A stretch of DNA of 64,000 nucleotides from an uncultured Lachnospiraceae bacterium (GCA_934294885.1 CAKRAK010000001.1:1-64000); one strand, 5' to 3'; shown: positions 1-9,057, numbered from the stretch's first letter. The notes: generated by a model from the letters alone, not told the origin. Program-made: numbers and translations.

Positions 1-75
1 TAAAACGAATACGTTCGTCTGCAAATGATAAAATCTGCTTTGAACTGAATGTAACATATTGCATAGGGAAATGCA

Positions 76-127
76 AGGTTAAATATAAAAAAAAGACTTG
101 ACAGGTTAAATATAAAAAAAGACTTGA
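76..127. repeat. Tandem pair of ~25-bp A-rich repeats
   Basis: Two near-identical copies (76-101 and 103-127) of a unit beginning AGGTTAAATAT, continuing through a run of 8 or 7 A, and ending GACTTGA. They differ only by one A. They lie about 110 bp upstream of the amino-acid transporter operon. The first copy ends in TTGACA (98-103) and a TATAAT lies at 157-162, but the spacing does not fit a standard promoter, so the repeats could be regulator sites or a replication-slippage duplication. Confidence 0.6.
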
Positions 128-241
128 TAAAATATGTTCCATCATCCCAAACCCATTATAATTTTATCTACTTATGATTGCTTTTCTTCCTATAAAATGA
201 TATATTAATTCCTATATGTTTTAAGAAAGGAAATGAAAACA

Positions 242-1123
242 ATGAAGATGAAAAAACTCATAGCAACAGCCCTGCTGGCAGTTATGACTGTATCTACTCT
301 TACAGCCTGCGGCGGAGCACAGTCAGACGCAAATTCTGACACAAAATCAAAGACAAAAACAGCAAAGGTAATCGACATCAACTTAACAGATGAGGAATAT
401 GCATTTGGAGTTGACAAAACACAGCCGGAATTACTGAAAGAAGTGAATTCCTTTATTACCGAAATCAAAGAAAACGGCAAGTTCGACGACATCTGTAACA
501 ACTACTTTGGTGACGGAACTCCGGTAGCCATACAGTCTGCTACTTATGATGACAGCAAGGATCAGTTAGTCGTTGCAACAAATGCAGCCTTTGAACCGTT
601 TGAATACACAAAGGGTGATGACTATTACGGAATTGATATGGAAATTGCAAAAGCACTTGCTGATAAGCTTGGCAAAGAGCTTGTAATCCAGAACATGGAT
701 TTTGATGCGGTTTGTTTATCAGTTGGTCAACAAAAATGCGATATCGCTATGGCAGGACTTACAATCAAGCCGGACAGAGAAGAATATGTAACCTTCTCCG
801 ACCCATATTACAGTGCAGCACAAAAGCTGATTGTTACTTCTGATGATACAGAGTTTGACGATTGTAAAACTGCGGATGATGTAGTTGCGAAATTAAAGGA
901 AAAAGACAGCAGCGTTACAGTTGGTGTTCAGACCGGTACAACAGGTCAGTTCTTCTGTGAAGGTGATAAGGACTGGGGATTTGAAGGTTTTGCAATGAAA
1001 ACAACAGGATATAAAAACGGTTCTCTTGCAGTACAGGATTTATTAAACGGCAATATTAATTATGTAGTCATCGACTCAGCTCCTGCAGCAAGTATTACTG
1101 CTGCAATCAACGAAATGCAGTAA
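242..1123 (+). CDS. Polar amino-acid ABC transporter substrate-binding lipoprotein, apparently circularly permuted
   Basis: Extracellular solute-binding protein family 3 (cystine/glutamine type). The N-terminus is a lipoprotein signal with lipobox LTAC (Cys23), so it is anchored outside the membrane. The segment order is unusual. Residues about 42-91, containing EEYAFGVDK and ending in ICNNYFG, resemble the segment that normally closes this family. Only at about residue 108 does the usual mature N-terminus appear (VVATNAAFEPFEY). The protein then stops after NYVVIDSAPA, just where the closing segment would normally follow. This looks like a circular permutation within lobe 1. The permease and ATPase genes follow directly. 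ATG 242 is preferred over 233 because AAAGG lies too close to 233. Confidence 0.9.
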   Translation: MKMKKLIATALLAVMTVSTLTACGGAQSDANSDTKSKTKTAKVIDINLTDEEYAFGVDKTQPELLKEVNSFITEIKENGKFDDICNNYFGDGTPVAIQSATYDDSKDQLVVATNAAFEPFEYTKGDDYYGIDMEIAKALADKLGKELVIQNMDFDAVCLSVGQQKCDIAMAGLTIKPDREEYVTFSDPYYSAAQKLIVTSDDTEFDDCKTADDVVAKLKEKDSSVTVGVQTGTTGQFFCEGDKDWGFEGFAMKTTGYKNGSLAVQDLLNGNINYVVIDSAPAASITAAINEMQ

Positions 1124-1134
1124 AACAAACAAAG

Positions 1135-1161
1135 CCGGTATCTGCATCAAACAGATACCGG
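1135..1161 (+). promoter_or_regulatory. Intercistronic hairpin between binding protein and permease
   Basis: Perfect 10-bp inverted repeat (CCGGTATCTG, 7-nt loop, CAGATACCGG) followed by only a short TTTATTA. It starts 12 nt after the binding-protein stop and ends about 20 nt before the permease start. A hairpin here without a long U-tract usually acts as a partial terminator or a 3' mRNA stabiliser that gives more binding protein than membrane components; that role is inference. Confidence 0.7.
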
Positions 1162-1182
1162 TTTATTATGAAAGGATATTTC

Positions 1183-1893
1183 ATGGGTAATATAGGAAAT
1201 AAAATTGATAAATTCATAGAAATATTTGTTCACAGTGGTGGTTATATTAAAGTACTGACCGGTTTGAAAAATACACTTATGATTGCCGTTATCGGTTTGA
1301 TTATCGGTATTATCATAGGAACGTTGATTGCAACGGTACGTGTCATTCCAAAATACAAACGTCTTCCACGAATTTTAGACGGTATTTGCCGATTTTATGT
1401 TGCACTCTTCCGTGGAACCCCTATGGTTGTTCAATTGCTGGTATTTTACTATGTTCTGCTGCCTATTATCGGTGTTCATATGACCGGTGTACAGGTTTCT
1501 ATCTGGGTATTTGGTTTGAACAGTGCTGCTTACATATCAGAAATGATGCGAAGCGGTATTCTTTCTGTTGATCCCGGTCAGATGGAAGGTGGTCGTGCTA
1601 TGGGACTTAGCTTTGCTGCTACCATGCGCATGATCGTGATTCCTCAGGCAGTTAAGAATATTTTACCAACATTAGGTAATGAATTTATTTCTCTGATCAA
1701 AGAAACCTCTGTTGTCAGCTTTGTAGGTGCAACAGATTTATATGTAGCATTTAACTACATTGGAAGTAACAGCTACGAATTTATGATTCCTTATCTGGTT
1801 ATGGCAATCATTTATATTGTCCTTGTATTAATCATCAGCTTGGGAATTAAATTAATGGAAAGGAGCCTGAGAAAAAGTGATAGACGTCATTAA
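1183..1893 (+). CDS. Polar amino-acid ABC transporter permease (HisM/GlnP family)
   Basis: Integral membrane subunit of the polar amino-acid uptake system. Several hydrophobic segments are visible, starting with the one around MIAVIGLIIGIIIG. The family EAA-loop region appears as SVDPGQMEGGRAMGLS, where the cytoplasmic loop contacts the ATPase. The TLGNEFISLIKETS signature typical of this family follows. I chose ATG 1183 because AAAGGA sits just upstream, whereas the earlier in-frame ATG at 1168 has no ribosome site. The 3' end overlaps the ATPase gene by 17 nt, implying translational coupling. The length of about 236 residues is normal. The substrate within the polar amino acids cannot be told from the sequence. 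Confidence 0.93.
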   Translation: MGNIGNKIDKFIEIFVHSGGYIKVLTGLKNTLMIAVIGLIIGIIIGTLIATVRVIPKYKRLPRILDGICRFYVALFRGTPMVVQLLVFYYVLLPIIGVHMTGVQVSIWVFGLNSAAYISEMMRSGILSVDPGQMEGGRAMGLSFAATMRMIVIPQAVKNILPTLGNEFISLIKETSVVSFVGATDLYVAFNYIGSNSYEFMIPYLVMAIIYIVLVLIISLGIKLMERSLRKSDRRH

Positions 1894-2701
1894 TCTTGAA
1901 AAACATTTTGGTGATAACAAGGTTTTGAAGGGCATTGATATCACAATTGATAAAGGGGACATTATGGTTGTTATCGGTCCTTCAGGTTCCGGTAAAAGTA
2001 CATTTTTACGTTGTTTGAATTGTATGGAAGATCCAACCGGGGGACAGATCATCTTTAACGGTGTGGATATTGCAGACCCAAAGGTAGATATTAATATTCA
2101 CCGCCGTCATATGGGAATGGTATTCCAGCATTTTAATCTGTATAACAACAAAACCGTAATTCAGAACATTATGCTGGCACCGGTACATGTACAGTGTCAG
2201 GATTTAAAGAAAATAAAGCGACAGAATCGTCTGCTTCCGATTACAAATCTTTTCCGGAAAGAAAAGAAGGAAAAACAGCCTGTTACAACAACAAAAGCTG
2301 AGATTATAGAAAACTCCCGCAAAAAGGCTGAGGAGCTTTTGGAACGAATCGGACTATCCGACAAGGCAGATGTATACCCTTCTACCCTATCCGGCGGACA
2401 AAAACAGCGTGTAGCCATTGTCCGTGCATTGGCAATGAATCCGGATGTGATTTTATTTGACGAACCAACCTCTGCATTGGATCCTGAAATGGTTGGGGAA
2501 GTATTAGACCTTATGAAGGCTCTTGCCAAAGAAGGAATGACCATGATCATCGTTACCCACGAAATGGGATTTGCAAAAGAGGTTGCAAACAAAGTGGTAT
2601 TCATTGACGACGGTCAGATAAAAGAAACCGGTTCACCGGAGGAATTCTTCGGTAATCCAAAGAATCCAAGACTTAAGGAATTTTTGTCAAAGGTTTTATA
2701 A
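1877..2701 (+). CDS. Polar amino-acid ABC transporter ATP-binding protein (GlnQ-like)
   Basis: Cytoplasmic ATPase that powers the importer. Walker A GPSGSGKST is at residues 34-42, the Q-loop at MVFQHFNL, the ABC signature LSGGQ at 171-175, Walker B VILFDEP at 191-197 and the H-loop at IVTHEMG. The start codon is GTG, with AGGAG 11 nt upstream inside the permease gene. At 274 residues it is about 30 longer than typical GlnQ proteins. The excess is a Lys-rich insertion (about residues 105-140) in the helical subdomain between the Q-loop and the signature, near where the permease would dock. It is the last gene of the operon and a strong hairpin terminator follows. Confidence 0.95.
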   Translation: MIDVINLEKHFGDNKVLKGIDITIDKGDIMVVIGPSGSGKSTFLRCLNCMEDPTGGQIIFNGVDIADPKVDINIHRRHMGMVFQHFNLYNNKTVIQNIMLAPVHVQCQDLKKIKRQNRLLPITNLFRKEKKEKQPVTTTKAEIIENSRKKAEELLERIGLSDKADVYPSTLSGGQKQRVAIVRALAMNPDVILFDEPTSALDPEMVGEVLDLMKALAKEGMTMIIVTHEMGFAKEVANKVVFIDDGQIKETGSPEEFFGNPKNPRLKEFLSKVL

Positions 2702-2751
2702 TTTCATATAACATATAAGCAGACATGATTTTTCATGAATCCTTATTATGC

Positions 2752-2791
2752 AAAACAGCCTTCCGGATACTTCAAACCGGAAGGCTGTTTT
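2752..2791. terminator. Bidirectional rho-independent terminator
   Basis: Perfect 15-bp inverted repeat (arms 2752-2766 and 2777-2791, 10-nt loop). The arms start with AAAA and end with TTTT, so it can terminate the ABC operon from the left and cstA from the right. Confidence 0.9.
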
Positions 2792-2856
2792 AATCTTATG
2801 ATATTTGCAAATATCATCTTTATTCAAATGATACACATTCTGACTTAGATTTATCC

Positions 2857-4554
2857 TTATGCTGCTTTCTCCTCAGCAGGCTTTTCCGTAAGCTTACGGA
2901 TACCGGAAATCGCAACAATCACACCAAGAATCAATAATAACACTGCAAATACTAATTGTAATGTATTACCTAAATCCAGACCGGTTGTCATAAATGCCTT
3001 TGATAATTTATAGATTGTCATTCCCAGTGCAGTAAATGTAACTGCTAACATAAAGAACATCGGAATCCATAACATAGCACCCTGACGATTTGTCTTCTTT
3101 AAGAATACAGCACAGGCAATCAATGCAAGGGCAGATAACAACTGGTTCGCAGAACCAAATAATGGCCAAATCTCAGCATATCCAACCTTAGCAAGTAAAT
3201 ATGCAAGAACCAAAGTAATAATGGTAGCAAAATACTTATTTGTGATGAACTTCAATACCGGATTCATATGCTCTGTATCTGTATCACTATCTACAAAGAA
3301 TTCCTGGAAGGAAAGACGTCCGATACGGGCTACGGAATCCAATGAAGTTAAGGCAAAAGCAGAAACTGCCAAATTAATCAATGTAAATACAAGGTCATGT
3401 GGCAATCCTGTTACTTCAAGGAAGTTTGCAATCGCACCGGCAAAAATCTGTGGCTGGGTTGTATAACCCTGAGCTGCTGCCTCACCGGAAGCAAAGGAAG
3501 CAACTGCAATCAACGCAAGAACTGCCAACATACTTTCCATTAACATCGCACCAAAGGATACCGGCAACATATTCTTCTCATTCTTAATCTGCTTGGATGC
3601 AGTTCCTGATGATACCAAAGAATGGAATCCGGATACGGCACCACAGGCAATCGTTACAAACAGAATCGGGAATAAATACTGTCCATCTACAACAAATCCA
3701 TTGAATGCAGCCAGATTACAAGACGGATTCGAAACAAATACACCGATTACTGCTGCTACAATCATAAAGATTAACAAATAACTGTTCAAATAATCTCTTG
3801 GCTGTAATAACGCCCATACAGGTACAACACAAGCAATTACAATATAAGCAAAAATAATCAAATGCCATGCTTCTCTTGATAAAAAGATTGGGAAATGTAA
3901 TCCGATTGCTACGGCTCCGATTAACATTACAACGGCAATGGCTGTGTTAATCCATTTGTTTAGCTTTCCGTATTTTAAAATACATCCTAAAACAACAGCT
4001 TCAACAATAAATATCATAGAAGTTGTTGCAACAGCACCGTTTGCTGATGATTTAACAGTCTCCTGTGTAACCGGGTCAGCAACAAATCCATTAAAAGTTC
4101 CTGCTACAACATCCGCAAAAGCAGCAACAACCAAAATACAGAATAACCAACAGAAAGCTAAGAATAATTTCTTACCAAGCTTACCGATATATTCCTCAAT
4201 AATGAATCCAATGGTACGTCCTTTGTTCTTAACAGATGCATACATTGCGGAAAAGTCCTGTACGGCACCGAAGAAAACACCACCAATTAAAATCCATAAC
4301 AATACAGGTACCCAGCCAAATATGGCAGCCTGAATCGGTCCGTTAATCGGTCCTGCACCTGCAATAGAAGCAAACTGATGACCAAATACAACATTGGTAT
4401 CAGCGGGTACATAATCTACTCCATCCTCTAATTCATAAGCCGGAGTTTTTGCATTTGGGTCAATGCCCCATTTGTTTGCCAGATATCGTCCATAGATCAA
4501 ATAAGCTCCACCTAAGACAACAATGGCAATTACCATCATTAGAATACCACTCAT
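2857..4554 (-). CDS. cstA: Carbon starvation protein CstA family transporter
   Basis: Polytopic inner-membrane transporter of the CstA family (peptide and pyruvate uptake in studied members). At 565 residues it is the shorter form common in Firmicutes. Visible family features include the N-terminal GGAYLIYGRYLANKWG segment, FGHQFASIAGAGPINGP and QDFSAMYASVKNKGRTIGFI, with more than a dozen hydrophobic stretches. The C-terminus is cytoplasmic and charged. It appears monocistronic, sharing a bidirectional terminator with the ABC operon and separated from the next minus-strand gene by 182 bp. GGATGAGAG precedes the ATG. Pyruvate versus peptide specificity is not readable from the sequence. Confidence 0.95.
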   Translation of the reverse strand: MSGILMMVIAIVVLGGAYLIYGRYLANKWGIDPNAKTPAYELEDGVDYVPADTNVVFGHQFASIAGAGPINGPIQAAIFGWVPVLLWILIGGVFFGAVQDFSAMYASVKNKGRTIGFIIEEYIGKLGKKLFLAFCWLFCILVVAAFADVVAGTFNGFVADPVTQETVKSSANGAVATTSMIFIVEAVVLGCILKYGKLNKWINTAIAVVMLIGAVAIGLHFPIFLSREAWHLIIFAYIVIACVVPVWALLQPRDYLNSYLLIFMIVAAVIGVFVSNPSCNLAAFNGFVVDGQYLFPILFVTIACGAVSGFHSLVSSGTASKQIKNEKNMLPVSFGAMLMESMLAVLALIAVASFASGEAAAQGYTTQPQIFAGAIANFLEVTGLPHDLVFTLINLAVSAFALTSLDSVARIGRLSFQEFFVDSDTDTEHMNPVLKFITNKYFATIITLVLAYLLAKVGYAEIWPLFGSANQLLSALALIACAVFLKKTNRQGAMLWIPMFFMLAVTFTALGMTIYKLSKAFMTTGLDLGNTLQLVFAVLLLILGVIVAISGIRKLTEKPAEEKAA

Positions 4555-4736
4555 TCTCTCATCCTCTTCTCTTAAAGTTATTTGCGTCAGATAATGTCTT
4601 TCCTGTATTTATCTATACGCCAAGTAAGGTTTTATCACTTTATCGAGAAAATTTCTATATTAAAAATAACAATAATTTCACTTCTTTTTTGGTTATTTTT
4701 ATCAAATTGAACCTTCTGTCATTTTCCGATTGCTTC

Positions 4737-6962
4737 CTAATCCTCTCCTTCTTTTCCAAACACATGTCGGAAATAGTCTTGATTTAGCACACTTCTGCTA
4801 TAAGTGATTTTATTTTTAACAATTGCTTTTACATTCTCTATATATTCATCGGAAACCTTTTCATTTGTATTTTTAGGTGTAAAGGTTCCTTTTGAGGCAA
4901 TATAAGTTCCCTTATCTGTTTTCCAATCATAGCTCAATGTGAAAGCCAATGGTAATGCCTCTGAAAATACATCCCTTCCCGGCAATAATCTGGAATCAAA
5001 ATCCGTTCCAAAAAGATTACATAAGGTTGGAAGAATATCCATACTGGTAACCGGGGTATCCACTACAATGGGGTCCTCTTTTTCCAGACATCCGCTCCAT
5101 ATAATCAGGCGGTTATGGTCTCTGATAAAATCATTATCCACGGATCTTCCATATAATTCTGCCAGATTACTGTTTGCACCGTAGCTTTGTCCCAATCCGT
5201 AGGGGAAATGATCCGGACTGATTACAATTACCGTATCATCTGCCAAATCCCTTTTTTCCAGTTCATCAACAAGATAGGTTAACGCATCCTCAAACTCTAA
5301 CTGACAGGCAATATATGCCTTTACCGTCTCTGAATAATCTAAATCCTTAACCTGTTCCTGATGTTTTTTCGACATGGCATTTTTACTGAAGCTGTAAAGA
5401 CTGTGTCCGCTTACCGTCATATAATATATATTAAATGGTTCTTTATCAATATAGGTTGGTAAGGTACCCTTTATCATCTCCAGATCGCTTTCCGGCCACT
5501 GGGATGTGATAATATCCTCCATGCCGTTTCCTACACCTTCAAAGCCATCGGAATATCCCAGATTTATATGGGTTTTATCCCTGTCATAATATGTATAATC
5601 ATTATTATGGTAGGCTTTTCCGTAATATCCCTTTTCTGTCAGGCGGGACGCAATGGTTGACCAGTTATAGTGGGTTGCAGTTTTTTTCACCGATTCACCA
5701 CCGGAGGTTGCTAACATTCCGAATAAATTACCGTACTCTCCGCCCGTTGTTCCTGCACCGGCAGGCTGGTAAAAATCGGTAAACTGAATTCCCTTATTTG
5801 CCAGACGATAAAGTGTAGGGGTTAAATCTTTGTCGATTACTTCCGCAGAAAATGCTTCTGCCGTAAAGAAAATCAAATTCTTTCCTTCAAAAAGTCCTGT
5901 ATATTCATTCTTTGATGTTGCCTCTAAAGAAGCCACATATTCATCAATCGCTGCATATTTGCCACCATCTTCTTTGGCTAATGCATCAAAATCAATATCC
6001 AATTCATTTTTTCCGAGGGGCTCCTGTATTTCCTCATGGGAAGATGTCTCCTCCGGCTGATTCTCTGTAGACTTCTGTACCTCTGCCATATCCTCTGTCA
6101 GGGAATCTTCCGTATCCTCCATCACAAAGGAAGCCTCCTCTTGATCCGTCACCATTGTCTGCTTGACATCCAGGCGCAGACCTGTCATGACGCCAAAATG
6201 AATCGTTGCAGAATCGTAGTGATATTCCTTGGAATACATATTTTTATCTGTATCTGTCAATTGAATGGTCAGTAAATTAATCAGATATACAAAAACCGCA
6301 ATCCCTAACAGTACACCCTTCTTTTTCCATCCGGTATGCTTTGCAATCAAAAGCCTTTTCTGAAATATCAGATATAAAATAAAAGGCAGGAAAAACAATA
6401 TAACATGTACCATTCCGTTTAAGGTAAACACCATTCCTGCAATATCCCCGGAAAAATCATCCATTGCATCTAAGGCACCTGCCAGCATTGTACTCAGATT
6501 ATAGAACACCTGAAATTCCCTATGAAGAAAATATATAATGCAAAACAGCAGAGCCAATATAAACAAACAGCCCCCCTGAAAAATTTGATTCACCCGCTCC
6601 TTGGAGGTCAAAGTAGTAATTACCTGCAATATCAATCCATATCCGATACTAAAGCAAATGATATAAATGCCATAATGATTAAGTACTTTTCCACCTGTTG
6701 AAAAAGCCATTACAAATTCCATGAGAATCAGGGAACAGGCAAAATAAAATGTGCCAAATAAGGGAATCTTCTTCCCGGTTTTTGCTTTGGAATCCTCTTT
6801 TCTTTCTTTTGTTTGTTCCCCTTTCGAAACCGATAGCTGTTCCTGTTGTAGAGCAGCTACCGGTTTTTGCTGTTGTTTAAAACCGGATTGCTTCTTCTGC
6901 TGTTGTTTCTTTTTTGGATTTTGTTGATTTTTCTGTTGTTTTTTCTTTTGTCTTTTGTTCAT
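4737..6962 (-). CDS. LtaS-like membrane sulfatase-fold enzyme (alkaline phosphatase superfamily)
   Basis: Predicted membrane phosphoglycerol-transferase-type enzyme. It has a cytoplasmic tail, about five membrane segments (roughly residues 70-240), an acidic linker and an extracellular sulfatase-fold domain from about 340. The start of the domain is NLIFFTAEAFS (metal site). The putative Thr nucleophile lies in AGTTGGEYG, and later metal-binding features are the SGHSLY and ISPDHFPYG motifs. In LtaS-type enzymes this Thr accepts glycerol phosphate from phosphatidylglycerol. The first ~65 residues are extremely Lys/Gln-rich, which is unusual. It lies downstream of the glycan operon after a 141-bp gap. 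Lipoteichoic acid synthesis is a reasonable guess; phosphoethanolamine or other phosphoalcohol transfer is also possible. Confidence 0.85.
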   Translation of the reverse strand: MNKRQKKKQQKNQQNPKKKQQQKKQSGFKQQQKPVAALQQEQLSVSKGEQTKERKEDSKAKTGKKIPLFGTFYFACSLILMEFVMAFSTGGKVLNHYGIYIICFSIGYGLILQVITTLTSKERVNQIFQGGCLFILALLFCIIYFLHREFQVFYNLSTMLAGALDAMDDFSGDIAGMVFTLNGMVHVILFFLPFILYLIFQKRLLIAKHTGWKKKGVLLGIAVFVYLINLLTIQLTDTDKNMYSKEYHYDSATIHFGVMTGLRLDVKQTMVTDQEEASFVMEDTEDSLTEDMAEVQKSTENQPEETSSHEEIQEPLGKNELDIDFDALAKEDGGKYAAIDEYVASLEATSKNEYTGLFEGKNLIFFTAEAFSAEVIDKDLTPTLYRLANKGIQFTDFYQPAGAGTTGGEYGNLFGMLATSGGESVKKTATHYNWSTIASRLTEKGYYGKAYHNNDYTYYDRDKTHINLGYSDGFEGVGNGMEDIITSQWPESDLEMIKGTLPTYIDKEPFNIYYMTVSGHSLYSFSKNAMSKKHQEQVKDLDYSETVKAYIACQLEFEDALTYLVDELEKRDLADDTVIVISPDHFPYGLGQSYGANSNLAELYGRSVDNDFIRDHNRLIIWSGCLEKEDPIVVDTPVTSMDILPTLCNLFGTDFDSRLLPGRDVFSEALPLAFTLSYDWKTDKGTYIASKGTFTPKNTNEKVSDEYIENVKAIVKNKITYSRSVLNQDYFRHVFGKEGED

Positions 6963-7103
6963 CTTGTAACCTCACCTACATTAAAACTAACCAATCAGCC
7001 ACTTATAATTTCCCACACTATATAACGGAATCAATGGTAACAGAATCGGTGTCTTATTAACATATTCCTGACACAAACACGCGATCACATTCTATCCCAT
7101 CAT

Positions 7104-8417
7104 CTATTCCATTTCCTTTGGAAGTGTAAGGTTCAATATAATCGCAACCAAAAATACAACCGCTACACAATTTTCCGCAAAAACAGTCTGGACGATTCGA
7201 GGAAAAATCGCGAAAATCTCCGAAACCTGAGTAAAGCCCAAACCGATACTTAAGGATAACGCAACAATTGTAATATTTCTCTGACTAAATCCGCACTTTG
7301 TAATCATCTGCATACCGCTTAAAACGATGGAACCAAACATCATAATGGTACATCCTCCTAAAACCGCATCCGGCAGTGTTGCAAGCAACACACCAAAGAT
7401 TGGGAAAAATCCGGCTAAAACCATAATAACCGCTCCGGTAAAGATTACAAAACGATTCACTACCTTTGTCATAGCTACCAAACCTACATTCTGACTAAAG
7501 GATGTAATCGGCAGGCAGCCAAAGACAGAAGAAAGGGAGCTGACAAATCCGTCACAAGCAACGGAACCGGATATTTCTTTTGCAGTTACATCACGGTCTA
7601 ATCCCGTTGCTGCAAGTGCAGATGTATCACCAATGGTTTCCGTTGCGGAAACCATAAATATAACTACAACCGATATAATCGCTCCGATATGAAATTCCGG
7701 CTTGAAAGGAAGAATTTCCGGCAACGCAACCACTTTTGAAGATGACAATGCAGAAAAGTCAACCATTCCCATAGCAAGGGATAAAATATAACCTACAACC
7801 AGGCCAAACAATACAGAAAGCTGTTTCCAGTATGATTTGGCAAGAATATTAAATACAAGACAACATACCAAAGTAACCGTACCTACAATTAAATTCTTAG
7901 CAGAACCGAAATCTTCGCTGCCACTTCCACCACCAAAGGAAGCCGCCCCAACAGACAAAAGGGAAAATCCGATGGCCGTCACAACGGTTGCCGCCACAAT
8001 CGGTGCGATCAGTTTCATCCAGTATTTTGCAAACAAGCCCAATATTCCCTCTATCAGTCCACCTACCAAAACAGCACCAACAATGGCCTCATATCCGTAA
8101 TTAGGGCCAATATAACAAAATACGGATACAAAGGTAAAACTAATACCCATAACAATCGGAAGTCCGGAACCGATCTTCCAAATGGGATACAACTGAACCA
8201 TGGAACCGATTCCCGCAATAATCATGGCACTTTGAATTAATTTTGCTGTTTGGACGCTGCTTAACCCACAGGCACCGGCTACAATGAAAATCGGTGCAAT
8301 ATTTGCTACGAACATCGCTAATATATGCTGCAAACCGAATGGAATTGCTTTTAAGACCGGAACCTTTCCATCTAACTGATATAATTCCGGCATATCATCC
8401 TGTTTTAACTGTGACAT
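7104..8417 (-). CDS. pbuX: Xanthine/uracil permease family transporter (NCS2)
   Basis: Nucleobase:cation symporter of the NCS2 family, 437 residues with about 12-14 membrane segments. Family landmarks include GLQHILAMFVANIAPI near the N-terminus and the ATETIGDTSA motif on the substrate-binding segment, where the Glu is conserved in xanthine/uracil carriers. FSQNVGLVAMT corresponds to the NCS2 signature around QNxGxxxxT. It is 12 nt downstream of xpt, the same pairing as xpt-pbuX in bacilli, so xanthine is the most likely substrate. The ribosome site is GAGGAG. Confidence 0.9.
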   Translation of the reverse strand: MSQLKQDDMPELYQLDGKVPVLKAIPFGLQHILAMFVANIAPIFIVAGACGLSSVQTAKLIQSAMIIAGIGSMVQLYPIWKIGSGLPIVMGISFTFVSVFCYIGPNYGYEAIVGAVLVGGLIEGILGLFAKYWMKLIAPIVAATVVTAIGFSLLSVGAASFGGGSGSEDFGSAKNLIVGTVTLVCCLVFNILAKSYWKQLSVLFGLVVGYILSLAMGMVDFSALSSSKVVALPEILPFKPEFHIGAIISVVVIFMVSATETIGDTSALAATGLDRDVTAKEISGSVACDGFVSSLSSVFGCLPITSFSQNVGLVAMTKVVNRFVIFTGAVIMVLAGFFPIFGVLLATLPDAVLGGCTIMMFGSIVLSGMQMITKCGFSQRNITIVALSLSIGLGFTQVSEIFAIFPRIVQTVFAENCVAVVFLVAIILNLTLPKEME

Positions 8418-8429
8418 AATCTTCTCCTC

Positions 8430-9011
8430 TTATTGTTCTCTGAATACAATTTTTCCGGTTTCCCAATCCATCTCATCAACAATGGCAAGGGATTCTAATT
8501 GGAAGCCTAGATTACGGATCATGGTTCCACCTGCCTGATAACCTTTTTCAATGGCAATTCCGATTCCCTCTACTGTAGCACCGGCTGACTGTACAATCTG
8601 AATCAATCCCTGCAGGGCACATCCGTTTGCAAGAAAATCATCAATAATTAATACATGATCCTCCTCCGACAAAAATTTCTGGGATACAATAACCTGATTT
8701 TTACATTTATGCGTAAAGGATTCCACCTCAGCAACATACATTTCCCCCTCTAAATTAATACTTTTTGCTTTTTTTGCAAAAACAACCGGTACATGAAAAT
8801 GCTGTGCAACCACGCAGGCAATTCCGATTCCGGAAGCCTCAATTGTCAGAATTTTATTAATATTTTTATCTTCAAATCTCTTTTTAAAATCTTTTCCCAT
8901 TTCATTGAATAAATCAATATCCATCTGATGATTTAAAAAACTGTCTACCTTTAAAACATTTCCTTCCTTTACGATTCCATCCTTTAAAATTCGTTCCTCT
9001 AAATAATTCAT
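8430..9011 (-). CDS. xpt: Xanthine phosphoribosyltransferase
   Basis: Converts xanthine and PRPP to XMP in purine salvage. At 193 residues it has the length of firmicute Xpt. The start MNYLEERILKDG and the segment DSFLNHQMD are typical of the family. ILTIEASGIGIA is the family's nucleotide-binding stretch and VLIIDDFLANG is the PRPP-binding signature. It is the penultimate gene of the long minus-strand unit, 46 nt after the hydrolase gene and 12 nt before pbuX. In bacilli this gene is preceded by a guanine riboswitch. The 46-nt gap here is too short to hold one, so control must come from elsewhere or from an internal promoter. Confidence 0.95.
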   Translation of the reverse strand: MNYLEERILKDGIVKEGNVLKVDSFLNHQMDIDLFNEMGKDFKKRFEDKNINKILTIEASGIGIACVVAQHFHVPVVFAKKAKSINLEGEMYVAEVESFTHKCKNQVIVSQKFLSEEDHVLIIDDFLANGCALQGLIQIVQSAGATVEGIGIAIEKGYQAGGTMIRNLGFQLESLAIVDEMDWETGKIVFREQ

Positions 9012-9057
9012 ATGTGCTCTCCTCTGTAAAAAAAATACTACACTAGATTATAATATA

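Noticed and set aside
76..127. Start of a CRISPR array
   Set aside because: Only two adjacent copies without spacers.
2197..2604. 135-codon minus-strand frame inside the ABC ATPase gene
   Set aside because: Antisense shadow of a gene with all ABC motifs; no ribosome site.
9012..9057. Guanine riboswitch before xpt
   Set aside because: The gap is only 46 nt, shorter than the aptamer, and no purine-aptamer core is visible.
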